A program made the position numbers and the translations under genes. A stretch of 64,000 bases of DNA from Cannabis sativa (lineage: Eukaryota > Streptophyta > Magnoliopsida > Rosales > Cannabaceae). The stretch is from assembly GCF_029168945.1 (NCBI RefSeq), contig NC_083605.1:30951280-31015279 (forward strand), in the 5' to 3' direction. This document shows positions 35,078 through 49,300 of the stretch, piece by piece. The notes beneath the pieces were generated by a model, which worked only from the letters and a program-made list of their open reading frames with translations, did no database searches and was not told where the DNA came from. Every line of letters begins with the position of its first letter. The first letter of the stretch is position 1.

Positions 35078-37039
35078 TGTTGGGTTTTATGCCCTAAATA
35101 AAACTCATTTCAATATAATCAGATTTACTTATTAATATAGATCAGAAATAACATTTAATGTTGCATGGTTCACATGATTTATATCATGATTATATGTACA
35201 TAATGTATGAATTCATCTGAAACCCTTTTCACATACTTGATCCTCTTTATTGTGCAATCAACACATTGGAAAGTAAACATGATTATGTGAATAAAGATTC
35301 TTAGATTTATCAGACATAGGGTTTTACTGATATGATAATCTACAACAGAGTTTACTTGCATTTTGAGAAATGCTATGTTCTTTCCAGAGCATTGGTTAAA
35401 GTAAAGCTCAGGTTGGATGCATGGAGTATGCATCGGAAGGGACTGATATTAAACTTTGACTTAGATTTATTAAACTTACCGTAATATCTATTCAAGTCAA
35501 TATCGCCTAGTTGATCCTAGATCAAATGTTCTTAATCCTGTTATGATTAGGCTCAATCTTGAAAGGCTATTTGTGTTCTTTGATTTGTTAGTTAAGCCTA
35601 CTTTTAGGTCAGGGTGATACGTACATTTTGGGAACACGGTAGTGCAATTGAGTGGGAGCGCTAGCATAAACATGGAATCTATAACTTCTATCTGGCGAAT
35701 AGTAAGCAAAGGATGATCTCCTTCGAGCTTGACCAAACGAACATAAATGGTGGAGTACTCATTTCACATAAGCTGAAATATCATTTCTACGGGGTTAAGT
35801 GTTTTAAGGAATAAATACATTGTAGGGTGCAACGGTAATCTAATCCCTTTACAGTGTAGATCATTCATATAGAGGATCATTGATCAAATTAGGATTATAA
35901 CAATGGATAACTAATGATGTGTCTATATGGTGGAACATATAGAGCATTCTATATACTGAGAGTGCAATTCTAAGTTCTATGCGTGGATTCAACGAAGAAT
36001 TAATATGTTAGTGAATTTTAGTGCTAAATTCTTGATCTACTTATTGGAAGCTCGGTTATATAGACCCATGGTTCCCGCACTAGTTGAGATAATATTGCTT
36101 GTAAGACTCATGTAATTGGTTTTGATTAATCAATTATAATTCTCAAATTAGACTATGTCTATTTCTTGTAAGACTCATGTAATTGGTTTTGATTAATCAA
36201 TTATAATTCTCAAATTAGACTATGTCTATTTCTGAAATTTTCACTAAGTAAGGGCGAAATTGTAAAGAAAGAGTTAATAGGGGCATATTTGTTAATTATG
36301 ATACTTTGTATGGTTCAATTAATAAATATGATAAGTGACAATATTATTTAATAATTATTTATAGTTATTAAATAGTTAGAATTGACATTAAAATGGTTGA
36401 ATTAGAAAATTGGCATTTTTGAGAAAATCAGATGCAGAAAAGATAACACTGCAAAATTGCAAAAAGTGAGGCCCAAATCCACTAGTATAGGGCCGGCCAC
36501 TTTTATAGGAATTTACCTCTGATATTTTTATTATTTTAATGCCAAATAATTCAAACCTAACCCTAGTGGAATGCAATAAATAGATAGTGAAGGCTTCAGG
36601 AGAATTACACTTTTCTTCTGACACTTCTGATTCGTAAAAATCGAGCCTCTCTCTCTCCCTATCTTTAGCCGCCACTTCCCTCTTCTTTTCTTCTTCAAAA
36701 TTTCGAAATTCTTAGTGTGAGAATAGTGCCCACACACAGCAAGTGATACCTCAACCATAGTGAGGAAGATCGTGAAGAAAGACTTTCAGCAAGAAGGAGT
36801 TTCAGCACTAAAGAATCAGAGAAAGAGATCCAGGTTCAGATATTGATAATGCTCTGCTACAGAAAGGAATCAAGGGCTAGATATCTGAACGGAAGGAGTC
36901 ATTATATTCCGCTGCACCCAATGTAAGGTTTCCTAAACTTTATATGTGTTTATTTCATCGTTTTAGAAAGTTCATATTTAGGGTGTTAATCAACATACTT
37001 GTGAGTAGATCTAAGATCCTGGTAAAATAATTTCCAACA
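35078..37039 (+). repeat. Element K: 5' LTR
   Basis: 1962 bp, longer than its partner because of a 67-bp tandem duplication (36098-36231). GGCCGGCC at 36491-36498. The TATA position reads AATAAATA (about 36574), as in the 3' LTR, so the change pre-dates the insertion. Confidence 0.93.
36098..36231 (+). repeat. 67-bp tandem duplication in K 5' LTR
   Basis: Two adjacent copies starting CTTGTAAGACTCATG at 36098 and 36165, identical by eye. The 3' LTR has one copy, so the duplication arose after insertion. It accounts for the length difference of the two LTRs. Confidence 0.92.
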
Positions 37040-40000
37040 ACTGGCCAGAGCCATGGTAATTGATTTACTTGCAAGAAATTTGGACTTTAAAACGATTGTT
37101 TGTTTGTTTATTTTTGGATGGTATCATGTTGTATTGAGTGTTATTTGATGATTGGTTGGTGTTTATGAATTTTCGTTAAAAATAATTGAATATCTGTTTC
37201 TGGAATTATTTTTATTGGATAGTATGGAAAACATTAAGCAAGTTACTTTTTTACAGAACTCAATTTCGATTTAATTTGAATTAGTTATGATTTTTCGAAG
37301 ATTCGAAAAAAACGGAGTTGTAGTGAAATTTTCCTGCAACGCGAAAACTGTCCGTACAAATTTCACAATTTTTTTCGTTTTTCTTCGTTTTTTCATGCTT
37401 TTTCATGGAATTAACTTCCGATTTTTTGTGTAGTTCTATATTTATACTATTACTATTCCTAATTCAATTCTAATTATCATAATGATTTAATTTAATATTT
37501 TTTAAATTTAATTCAAGATATTAGTGTAATTTGAATTTAAAAATAGTTAGTATCTATCTTTTTTGTTTAATAATCTATCTTATTTTTAAATTTGATTATA
37601 TCTTATCTTATTTTAAATTTAAGGTCAGATTTTAAATATTTTAAATCAATTTTTCTTTTTAAATAATTTGACCTTATTTAAATTTAAAATAAGATAACCA
37701 TAATCATGTAATTTTAAAAAGATGTAAGATATTTTGCTAACTTTTAAATTTTTTTATTTTATTTATTTAAATTACATTTAAAATCTGAAAAAGATATTGA
37801 TTTATCTTTTCTAATTTTTAATTTAATTTTTATTTATAAAATAACATTTAAATTTTAAAAGTAGTTAGCAAATTTTGAAATGATATTTAGGTTGGTTGAA
37901 ACCTAATTTTTCAAAATTGTAGGTTTAATTTTAAATTTAATTTTTTTTTTTAAATTTTCGAATTTTTCAAATTTTAATTTTAAATTTTCGAAATTTTTAT
38001 TTTTATTTATTTAATTATTTTCGAAATTAATTATTTAATTTAAAATTAAATAAATCCTACATCCAACTATCGAGCTAACCTTGTTGCAGGAGTATGTGTT
38101 TTAGCTTGTGTGTAAGTTTTCAAAACCTATTATTACTTGATTGCAAATAGCCATGGTTACTTTTTTGCCAGATCTAATGATCTGATGGCTCCCTTGGTCA
38201 AGTTAATAATCTGTAATGTATATTTACAATCTTGTTTCATCTCGTGTATGACCTAGCAACATGATAGGACCCATCCAAAGTGTGCCTGTGTGAGCCTATG
38301 TGTTTAATTTTATTATAGATGCATATAGGTTAATGTTGCTAAATAAAATGTCATAGTTCTTGATAGATTTTATTTAGGCCCATTTAGTTTTTGGGCTTAT
38401 TCAATTAATAACAGCTGTTCATTTTAAGGTTAAATTCCTCTCTTTTGGGCCTTGTGTGAGAGTTGGGAGCCATAGAAGTGGGTACGACATACTGAACCCA
38501 GCACTCCCTCACATGAACTACCCCAATTGTGAAGGCCCATTTGCCTGATTTGAATAACTGTACTAGGTTAATTAAACTAGTTTAACCTAATAAAATTGAT
38601 TAGCAACATAATTAATTTCATTTATTTTGAAATTAATTTAAGAAAATTATAGTTTAAAGAATTTTTTTATTCTAAGCTAAACTATATGTATTTTCTTGTA
38701 TTTAATTAAATATAGAATTATAACCATCTAGATTTTTTCTGAAGCTTAATTTATATTTTTCATTAAATATTCCTATTTAAGTTGATATTTAGTTATCTAC
38801 AACTAACCAACTTAAATCTGAATATCTTTTGGATTTAAAATTTCAAAATTAAGTTGAGGAATTTTAGGCATTGATTATTAAGATTCTTTAGATATTTTTT
38901 AAGTTAATATCTTTTCGAATATTAACTTAAAATGGAATATCTACAAATTAAGTGGTTACAACTTAATTTTTGATATTTAATTAAATTTTAATTTGAAAAT
39001 ATTTAAGTTTTAGATTTTTTCTAATACAACTTAAATTAGATATTTTTTCAAATTTTGTGGAAAAGATACTTAGTCAAATAAGATATTTTCTAGATAGTAA
39101 TTTCTAGACTACTTATTATTTCTAATATTAAATAGGAAAATATTATACATTGTGAAATTAATTATTTTAAATAATTAATTTTGGTACAATTTATTTTTTC
39201 CTAGTATTAAACTAGAGATTAATAATTAAGCCTTCTCTACACTTAATTATTTATTTCTTGAATTTAATACATTTAATTAATTTGAAAATTAAATATCTAA
39301 GTTGATTTTCATCATGATACTTAAATATTTCTTTATCATGACACTTAATTAAATAGAGAATTATTTTTAATTGAAATTTAATTTTTCAACTAAATTTAAA
39401 TAATTTTCAAAATATATTCTTTCTTTATTTTATTAATCAAATTTTGAAATTGCATTTCTTAAATGCTGGAATTTCGAATTTTATTTGAAAAATATATTAA
39501 AGTTGTAAATTATTTATTTTAATTTTGGACCAACTTAAATCAATGATTTTTTTCATTAATTGATTAATTTAAAAATAAATGAATTAAAATATATTATGAG
39601 AAATTGAATTAATTAGTCAAAGGAAAATCTAGATAGGTGATATTTTTTCTTGAAGTATTTTTCTAGTGTATTTAATTAAATAGAAAATTTATATTTTTTT
39701 GTTGTAAATTAATTTTATTAATTAATTTTGGGCCAACATTAAATTAGAATAATTTTTCCAGGATTAATGTTTTAATTTAACATGCATTTTCGAAAATTGT
39801 ATCCTTGAATACTTAAATTTTTCGAAATGCAATATATATTTATAGAAAATTAAATTTGAGTTGTAAATTAATTTAAATTAATTTTGTAACAACTTAAATT
39901 GAATATTTTTCTAAATATTTATTGGAAATTATTACTAAGATGGAAATAATTCATGTTATTTTCATATCCATCTAAGTAAAATTTATAAATATTAAATTAA

Positions 40001-41200
40001 AATTTATATTTACAATTTTTCATTCTAAATTGAAAATTTTAATTAATAAATATATATATTTAAAAGAAATAGATTAAATAAAGAGAATCAAAGAAAATAC
40101 AACTCTTTTTAAATAATGAGCTTTATTATAAAGATATTCGATCTCCATTGTGGTTTTTCACCGCGTTTGTTTTAGTGAGTAATCCTCCCTAATGGAGGAA
40201 CGTTCATTAGCAATTTCGCACCGTTTAATCTCGAATGATAAGTAGTTTGTAAGTGTTTTGTATGGTATGGATCACCCTAATGGTGGCGACCATACTTGAC
40301 TTGCAAATTATGAAACAATGGTGGAAGCTCATAAGATAGAATTGCCTTGACTCTCGCCTAAACGGGACAACGCTGAATTCCAATCTTGATCGAATAAAAG
40401 ATTGCTAGAATGTTTAACATTTTAGATGAGCTGACAACTCTATTCAATAGATGGTAGCTTTGACTCTCGCCTAAACGGGACACTGATATCAGTTTTTTGA
40501 AAACGTTGGAAATTATTTAGGATTGTATGTTTTAGTATTTTCACTTGTCATTCCTACTTGCTATATGTTTATAATTTCTGAATTGTGTATGAATTTATAT
40601 TGAACCATGTTATTTTCTGTTATTAAGTTGTAGTTTAATTTCGAATCTTCATTGTTGGTCTAACTTGGCTTGTTTATCTAATGAGATAAATCCCTAGTGG
40701 ATTTTCACCATTAGACATACATAATAGTGTTAGATCTCTAAAGATAAATATTGTATATTCGACATCTAGCTGTTCATCAATTGATGACACCTTAGACTCG
40801 TATTTTTACGATATGAAACAAGAAGATTGTATAAATAAGATTACTTTGACATTCGCTAGTCGAAGCATCGTTGGATTCTTATTTATAAACGAAATTATCC
40901 TAATTCCTCTTAGCTTATTCATTTCGAATTAGCTTCAAAACATATCATTGGATGAATGGTCTATAAATCATTTCATGTCATTCTATATTTTCTCTTAAGA
41001 AATTAAATGACGCATATGATTATAATCCCAAAATTCTATTCCCAATTGATATAAATCCTCAATCTTAGAAATCTCCTACTTGTATAAGCAAATCAGACGT
41101 AGAGTTTTATTAGTAGTGGTGGTCCAAGATAGAATTACTCATTATATTTGGTATAAATTTTATGTCTTTGACTTTAATTTTAGATTCCAAATAGAAATTT
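37040..41200 (+). other. Element K: leader with hairpin modules
   Basis: Primer site (TGGCCAGAGCC, short) at 37042, then about 3 kb of AT-rich DNA. A reduced version of the variable block lies at 37311-37370, the conserved GGGCC-armed island at about 38440-38540, and two hairpin modules follow (40130-40500 and 40640-41000; hairpin TCCTCC/GGAGGA at 40183-40199). No gene. Confidence 0.75.
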
Positions 41201-43309
41201 TCTTATATTTCTAATTCCAGATTACAATACAGTTACACTTTCTCAAGTGTTTAATATCCATCTTCTATTAATGGATTCAAACTGTATGGAATATGAGTTA
41301 GGTATTCAGTGACCAGGATCCACTTGCAGTATTCTATGAACTCATTGATGTAACTAAACCTATGTCATCAAAAGACACTACCACATTTTTTTTTAATCTA
41401 TGGCATTTGTATCTTGTTCATAGTGGATTTGACAAGATCAATCTCTACAAAGAGTTAATATGCCTATATCCACTGAAAGTAGTTCATCTCATTCGCAGAT
41501 GGATGTACATTCAGGGGTGGATATGAGTTTTTCGTTGTATTCTTAAAACGATAACTCTAGATTATACCTTTTAGCAGGAAATTTGAAATGTTTAAAAATT
41601 TCATTAATTTCTAGCATTGGTTAAAACCATTAAGGTAAGTGGTTAAAGATCTTGCTAACTGATAGGGGTGGAGAAATAGTTAGTAGATATGCAGTTCAAA
41701 GATCATTAAGTTGATTTTTGAATTATATCCAAACTTACCTCCCCAGAAAGTTCGAGTTGCATATTGATGATTAGTTACTAGTCGTTGCCTAAATCCTTCT
41801 ATGGTAATACAATTTAAGAATGATGTAATGGTTGTATTCTTAATGTAAATCATTACTAGATTCATGGATGGCCTAATCAAAATGTTAAGAAAAGCTAGAA
41901 CTATTAACCATGGTTTGTTAGCTATTCTAAGTGATTAGGGGTGGACCATCCCATATTCAATAGATAAGAAAGTGTTTGTTCAAACAAATACTACTTTTCT
42001 AAGATAATGACTAAATCTGAAAATAAAGTAGCAGATAAAGGAGATATTTTTTCTTGATTCCAAAAGTGTTCTATCATCTTATTTGACATATGATGATCCC
42101 ACTGCCTCTGTTGTCTTGTCACAACCGAAGAGATCAATACCATTTAGTCTTCTTAGACATAATTCACGGTACCTTGTCGTAGTGGGAGAGTTTCTAGGAA
42201 CTCACCTTCTTATGACTTGGGAGACACTAGTCATTAAAATCCATTGTGAGTTTAAACAAGTAATGGATTGTCAAGATAAGAAACTAAGAAGAAAGCCAAT
42301 AGAACTATGGTTTAATCCATTCACATGGAATAACCTAAAGTTTTCTATTACAAGGACATAAAAGGAAATTTTAATTAATAAGTCTATTCAATGGACTTAA
42401 CAAACTTCCTGTTACTAGTATTATAGGTTTGAGTTTATCTAAACCTATGGCTTGTGGTATACCTGGTAATTACTTACTCTAATGCAAGCAACTTACTTTA
42501 GTGAGATGCTGAAGCATTTTCTTTCTAATGGCAATCTATAGAAGCTTCACAACTTCTTAAACATAGATTTTATTTATCTAAGGAAAAGTTTCAACTTTTC
42601 CAGAAAAGAGAAAGCCATGAAAGAATTTATTAAATCAACAGTGAGAGGTCTTAGATATGCTTTTGTATGCCTTAGACCAGACACCTGCTGTTGAGTAGGA
42701 GTAATGAGTAGGTATCAGATTAATCCAGGAGAGGAACATTGGAAGACAATCAAGTAAATCTTAAGATTAAGAAGAGGAACTATATGTTAGTCTATAAGGG
42801 TGTGTTTAAAACTCTTATACTACACCATATCAGATTTCGAAATTTGCCTTTGTGCTAGTAAATCTTTCTGATAAGATGGTGGTTACTCTGGGGTGGAATA
42901 GTGATTTTGGAGAAGTGTAAAAACCTATCTGAAGTCTCTAGGTCTACCAGGAAGGGACTGAATGTTAAAGTTACAGGAAAGGTACTTATTCAGTCTAAGG
43001 AAAGTTCTATACATTTTTGGCACCATTCCAAATTGCCTTAACTACTTGTGTTACTTCCTGAATAACCAAGAAGTAGTTGCCAAAGGTATAGAATCCAGTA
43101 TCCCAAGAGAGTAGACATATAGAGAGGAATTTCACATTATCAATGATTTGGTGATTAAGGACGAGTAATGGTGGAGAAAAGGTTGTAGTTAATTCAACCT
43201 TTCAGATCCTATTACGAGGAGTTTACTACTACTACACTTGATTTATTTATCAAGTTGTTGAGATTATTTGAAACGCACTCTTTGTTTTATATTAGTGCAA
43301 GTGGGAGTT
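41201..43309 (+). pseudogene. Element K: copia pol relics
   Basis: Same fossils as in C: the RGGYEFF stretch (about 41516), TDRGGEIV (about 41660-41685), the P-Q-P-K-R-S linker frame (42083-42361), the R-P-D-T-C-C box (about 42675) and the RNase H tail. K and C share breaks, which supports descent from one defective parent. A polypurine tract AAGTGGGAGTT precedes the 3' LTR. Confidence 0.75.
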
Positions 43310-45204
43310 TGTTGGGTTTTATGCCCTAAATAAAACTCATTTCAATATAATCAGATTTACTTATTAATATAGATCAGAAATAACATTTAATGTTGTATGG
43401 TTCACATGATTTATTTCATGATTATATGTACGTAATGTATGAATTCATCTGAAACCCTTTTCACATACTTGATCCTGTTTATTGTGCTGTCAACACATTG
43501 GAAAGTAAACATGACTATGTGAATAAAGATTCCTAGATTTATCAGACATAGGGTTTTACTGATATGATAATCTACAACAGAGTTTACTTGCATTTTGAGA
43601 AATGCTATGTTCTTTCCAGAGCATTGGTTAAAGTAAAGCTCAGGTTGGATGCATGGAGTATGCATCGGAAGGGACCGATATTGAACTTTGACTTAGATTT
43701 ATTAAACTTACCGTAATATCTATTCAAGTCAATATCGCCTAGTTGATCCTAGATCAAATGTTCTTAATCCTGTTATGATTAGGCTCAATCCTGAAAGGCT
43801 ATTCGTGTTCTTTGATTTGTTAGTTAAGCCTACTTTTAGGTCAGGGTGATACGTACATTTTGGGAACACGGTAGTGCAATTGAGTGGGAGCGCTAGCATA
43901 AACATGGAATCTATAGCTTCTATCTGGCGAATAGTAAGCAAAGGATGATCTCCTTCGAGCTTGACCAAACGAACATAAATGGTGGAGTACTCATTTCACA
44001 GAAGCTGAAATATCATTTATACGGGGTTAAGTGTTTTAAGGAATAAATACATTGTAGGGTGTAACGGTAATCTAATCCCTTTACAGTGTAGATCATTCAT
44101 ATAGAGGATCATTGATCAAATTAGGATTATAACAATGGATAACTAATGATGTGTCTATATGGTGGAACATATAGAACATTCTATATACTGAGAGTGCAAT
44201 TCTAAATTCTATGCGTGGATTCAACGAAGAATTAATATGTTAGTGAATTTTAGTGCTAAATTCTTGATCTACTTATTGGAAGCTCGGTTATATAGACCCA
44301 TGGTCCCCGCACTAGTTGAGATAATATTGCTTGTAAGACTCATGTAATTGGTTTTGATTAATCAATTATAATTCTGAAATTAGACTATGTCTGTTTGTGA
44401 AATTTTCACTAAGTAAGGGCAAAATTGTAAAGAAAGAGTTAATAGGGGCATATTTGTTAATTATGATACTTTGTATGGCTCAATTAATAAATATGATAAG
44501 TGACAATATTATTTAATAATTATTTATAGTTATTAAATAGTTAGAGTTGACATTTAAATGGTTGAATTAGAAAATTGGCATTTTTGAGAAAATCAGATGC
44601 AGAAAAGATAACACTGCAAAATTGCAAAAAGTGAAGCCCAAATCCACTAGTATAGGGCCGGCCACTTTTATAGGAATTTACCTCTAAAATTTTCATTATA
44701 TTAATGCCAAATAATTCAAACCTAACCCTAGTGGAATGCAATAAATAGATAGTGAAGGCTTCAGGAGAATTACACTTTTCTTCTGACACTTCTGATTCAG
44801 AAAAAACTGAGCCTCTCTCTCTCCCTATCTTTAGCCGCCACTTCCCTCTTATTTTCTTCTTCAAAATTCGAAATTCTTAGTGTGAGAATAGTGCCCACAC
44901 ACAGCAAGTGATACCTCAACCATAGTGAGGAAGATCGTGAAGAAAGACTTTCAGCAAGAAGGAGTTTCAGCACTAAAGAATCAGAGAAAGAGATCCAGGT
45001 TCAGATATTGATAATGCTCTGCTACAGAAAGGAATCAAGGGCTAGATATCTGAACGGAAGGAGTCATTATATTTCGCTGCACCCAATGTAAGGTTTCCTA
45101 AACTTTATATGTGTTTATTTCATCGTTTTAGAAAGTTCATATTTAGGGTGTTAATCAACATACTTGTGAGTAGATCTAAGATCCTGGTAAAATAATTTCC
45201 AACA
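43310..45204 (+). repeat. Element K: 3' LTR
   Basis: 1895 bp, TGTTGGGTTTTATGCC to AATTTCCAACA. GGCCGGCC at 44656-44663. Followed by TAAAC. Confidence 0.93.
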
Positions 45205-45209
45205 TAAAC

Positions 45210-46386
45210 ACCATTTACAGGTAGCTAATTGTTTTAAGGGGCAAAATACATTGAGGGGTGAGAACGGTAAAGAAATCCCATCTTGATGTAGATCATCTAT
45301 ATAGAGGATCTTTAAATCACAATAAGATTATAACAATGGTTAAATGAGATAGCATATTGATATCGTGGAACATATAATATGCTCTATATAAGTCTGAGAG
45401 TTCAATTCTAAGTTCTAAGAGTGGATTCAACGAAGAATTAATAAGTAGGAATTTACTTGGTAAATTTGGTTCACTTATTGGAAGCTCAGCATATAAATCC
45501 ATGGTCCCCATTCTAGTTGAGAACACTCTGCTTGTAAGACTCATTAATTGATTCGTGATTGATCAATTATAATTCTAAAGTTAGACTATGTCTAATTTTA
45601 TGAATTTTCACTAAGCAGGGGTGAAATTGTAAAGAAAAGAGATTCTAGGTTTATTTATTTATTAATGGACTTTATATGTCTAGTTAGTAATTAAATTAAA
45701 TGGAAATATTATTAAATAATCTATTTTAATTATTAAATAATTAGTTTTGGCATTTAAATGGTTAGAATTAGAAAATTAGCGTTTTTGAGAAAATAGAAAT
45801 AAAATTTGTTAAAGCTTGTAAAATCAAGTGGGGTCCATTAACACACCATGGCCGGCCACTATTTGTGGATTATCAAATTAATATTTTCGTTATTTTAATG
45901 CCAAATAAATCTTAACCTAAACCTAGTAGTTGCCTATAAATAGAAAGTGATGGCTCAGTCAAAATCATAACTTTGAATAACATCTTCTGACAGAAATTTT
46001 TCTCTTCAGAAAAAGTGAGCCTTCCCTATTTTCTTCTATAGGCTGAAACCCTCATCTCTCTTTTCTCTTCATAAATTTCGTGACCCTAGTGAAAGAGTGA
46101 GTGCCCACACACAGCAAGCAGTAACTCAATCATAGATTGGAAGACTGTGAAGGATCAAACTCAAAGAAGAAGGACATTCGGGCTTAGATCTTGATTATAC
46201 TCTTGCTGAGAAAGGATACAAGGGTTAGAGATCTGAGTGGAAGGAGACATTAATTCCGCTGCATTAATGTAAGGTTTTCTTAACTTTATATGTGTTTATT
46301 TTATCGTTTTAGAAAGTTCATATTTAGGGTGTTAAACAACACACTTGTGAGTAGATCTAAGATCCTGGTAAAATAAATTTCCAACA
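45210..46386 (+). repeat. Element F: 5' LTR, part 2
   Basis: Continues the F LTR after K. GGCCGGCC at 45850-45857 and TATA box TATAAATA at 45935-45942. Ends AAATTTCCAACA, followed by primer site TGGCCTCAGAGCC. Confidence 0.92.
45935..45942 (+). promoter_or_regulatory. TATA box in F 5' LTR
   Basis: TATAAATA, matched in the F 3' LTR at 54168-54175. Would drive the gag-carrying transcript. Confidence 0.75.
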
Positions 46387-49300
46387 ACTGGCCTCAGAGC
46401 CATGGTAATTGATTTGCTTGCAAGAAATTTGGACTTTAAAACGATTATTTGTTATTTGGATGGTTTCATATTGTATTGAGTGTTATATGATGATTGATTG
46501 ATGTTTGTGAATTTTTGTGAAAAATAATTGAAATTTTGTTTTTGGAATTATTTTTATTGGATAGTATGGAAAAAATTAAGCAAGTTACTTTTTTACAGAA
46601 CTCAATTTCGATTTGATTTGAATTAGTTATGATTTTTTGAAGATTGGAAAAAAGATAAGGTTGTTGTGCACCTTCACGCGCGCGCGAAACCAAGTCAACC
46701 TCGGTCACACGCGTGTTCGTAGAGGATTTTGTCCGAAAAACACGCGTGGATGTCCGATGACACCCCATTCCGCGCGCGGAGATTGTGCCAGCTCCCCCGT
46801 CCGCCGAGTTTTCTCGGCCGGTCCCCTCCCCGCGTGCGCGCGCGCATACCGTCCGTACAACTCACAATTTTTTCATTTTTCTTCGTTTTTTCAAGCTTTT
46901 TCATGGATTTAAGTTCCGATTTTTGTGTAGTTTTGTATTTATATATTTACTATTCCTAATTCAATTCTAATTATCATAATTAATTTATTTAATATTTTTT
47001 TATTTTAATTAATGATATTAGTGTAATTTGAATTTGAAATTAGTAAATATCTATCTTTTTTGCTTAATTATCTATCTTATTTTTAAATTTGATTATATCT
47101 TATCTTATTTTTAAATTTAAGGTCAGATATTAAATTTTTTAAATAATTTGACCTTATTTAAATTTAAAATAAGATAACTATAATCATGTAATTTTAAATA
47201 GATGTAAGATATTTTGCTAACTTTTAAATTTTGTTATTTTATTTATTTAAATTAAGTTTAAAATCTGAAAAAGATATTTAATTTATCTTTTTGAATTTTT
47301 ATTTTTAAAATAACATTTAATTTTAAAAGTAGTTAGCAAATTTTGAAATGATATTTAGGTTAGTTGAAACCTAATTTTTCAAAATTGTAGGTTTAATTTT
47401 TAATAATTTCGAAATTTAAATTAATAATATTTTTTTATTTTTGAAAATATATTTTTTTTAATTTTTCGAAAATTAAATTTTATTTTTTAATTATTTATTT
47501 AATTGTTTTATTTTCGAAATTTATTTATTTAAAATTAAATAAATCCTACTTCCAACTATCCAGGTAACCTTGTTGCAGGAGTATGTGGTTTTAGCTTGTG
47601 TGTAACCTTTTAGAAACCTATTATTACTTGATTGCAAATAGCCATGGTTACTTTTTGCGAGATCTAATGATCTGATTGCTCCCTTGGTCAAGTTAATAAT
47701 TTGTAACAGGTAAATTTTACAATCTTCTTTCATCTGTGTATGACCTAGCAACATGATAGGATCCATCCAAGTGTGTACCTGTGTGAGCCTATGTGTTTAT
47801 TTTATTATATATAGATGCATATAGGTTGTTTCTAAATAAAATGTCACACCATGATAGATTTTATTTAGGTCCATTTAGTTTTTGGACATATTCAATTAAT
47901 AACAGTTATTTATTTTAAGGTTAAATTCCTCTCTTTTGGGCCTTGTGTGAGAGTTGGGAGCCATAGAAGTGGGTACGACATACTCAACCCAGCACCCCCT
48001 CACATGAACTACGCCAATTGTAAAGGCCTATTTGCCTGATTTAAATTACTGTACTAAGTTAATTATATTAGTTTGACCTAATAAAATTGAATTAGCAACA
48101 TAATTAACTTTTAAAATATATGAAATTTATTTTCATTTTAATATTTTAAAGTTAATTTTAGAAAAACTATTTGTATTTTTCTTGTATTTAATTAAATAAA
48201 GAATTTTAACTAACTAGATTCTTTCTGGAGCTTATTTAATTAAATATTCCTATTTAAGTTATGAATTAGTTATTTTAACTGATTTTTCATATCTAACTTA
48301 AATTTGAATATTTTATTTTAATTTTAAATTAAGTTGAGGAATCCTATGCATTAGTTATTAATAAATCTTAAGATATTTTTTTTAAGTTAATATCTTTTCG
48401 AATATTAACTAAAAATAGAAAATTTTAGATATTTTTTAAGTTAATATCTTTTCGAATATTAACTTAAAATGGAATATTTTCAAATTAAGTGGTTACAACT
48501 TAATTTTTAATATTTAATTAAATCTAAATTTGAAATTATTTAAGTTTTAGATTTTTTCTATACAACTTAAATTAGATATTTTTTAAATTTTTGTTGAAAA
48601 GATACTTAGTCAAATAAGATATTTTCTAGATAGTTATTTCTAGACTACTTATTATTTCTAATATTCAAATAGGAAAATATTATACATTGTGAAATTAATT
48701 ATTTAAATAATTAATTTTGGTACAATTTTATTTAAGTATATTTTTTCCTAGTATTAAACTAGAAATTAATAATTAAGCCTTCTCTAAACTTAATTATTCA
48801 TTTCTTGAATTTAATACATTTAATTAAATTGAAAAATTTAAATATCTAAGTTGATTCTTATCATGATACTTAAATATTTATTTTTCATGACACTTATTAA
48901 ATAGAAAATTATTTTTAGGTTGAAATTTAATTTTTCAACGTAAATTTAAATAATTTTCAAAATATATTTTTTTTATTTTATTAATCAATTTCAAAAATTG
49001 CATTTTATTTATGCAATATTTTTGTTTTTTTTTTGTTTGAAAAATAGATTGAGCTGTAAATTAATTATTTATTTTAATTAATTCTTGGGCCAACTTCCTT
49101 CAATAATTTTTTCATCAATTGATTAATTTAAAATAAATGAAGTAAAATATATTATTAGAAATTGAATTAATTAGTCAAAACAAAATCTAGATAGGTGATA
49201 TTTTTTGCTTGAACTTTTTCTTTTCTAAGTTTTATTACTTTCGATATTTGTATAGTTTTTATACTTTATTTTTCGAAAACAATAAATATATTCTTATGGA

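Larger units (their letters stand above)
35078..45204 (+). mobile_element. Copia element K: gag-less, innermost of the stack
   Basis: 5' LTR 35078-37039, leader, fossil pol, polypurine tract, 3' LTR 43310-45204, TAAAC duplications; 10,127 bp. By eye the LTRs differ at about forty places (roughly 2%), so it is fairly recent although it encodes nothing. It shares with C the loss of gag and most of RT. Confidence 0.93.

Noticed and set aside
35179..35433. 84-codon minus-strand frame in the K LTR, present again at 43411-43665
   Set aside because: Repeated only because the two LTRs are copies; antisense to the LTR, no domain, and not preserved in the C or F LTRs.
46466..46912. Small proteins of 60-100 residues around the F leader block
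   Set aside because: Frames overlap on both strands, are Arg/Pro/Ser-rich from CG composition, and are not kept in sister elements.
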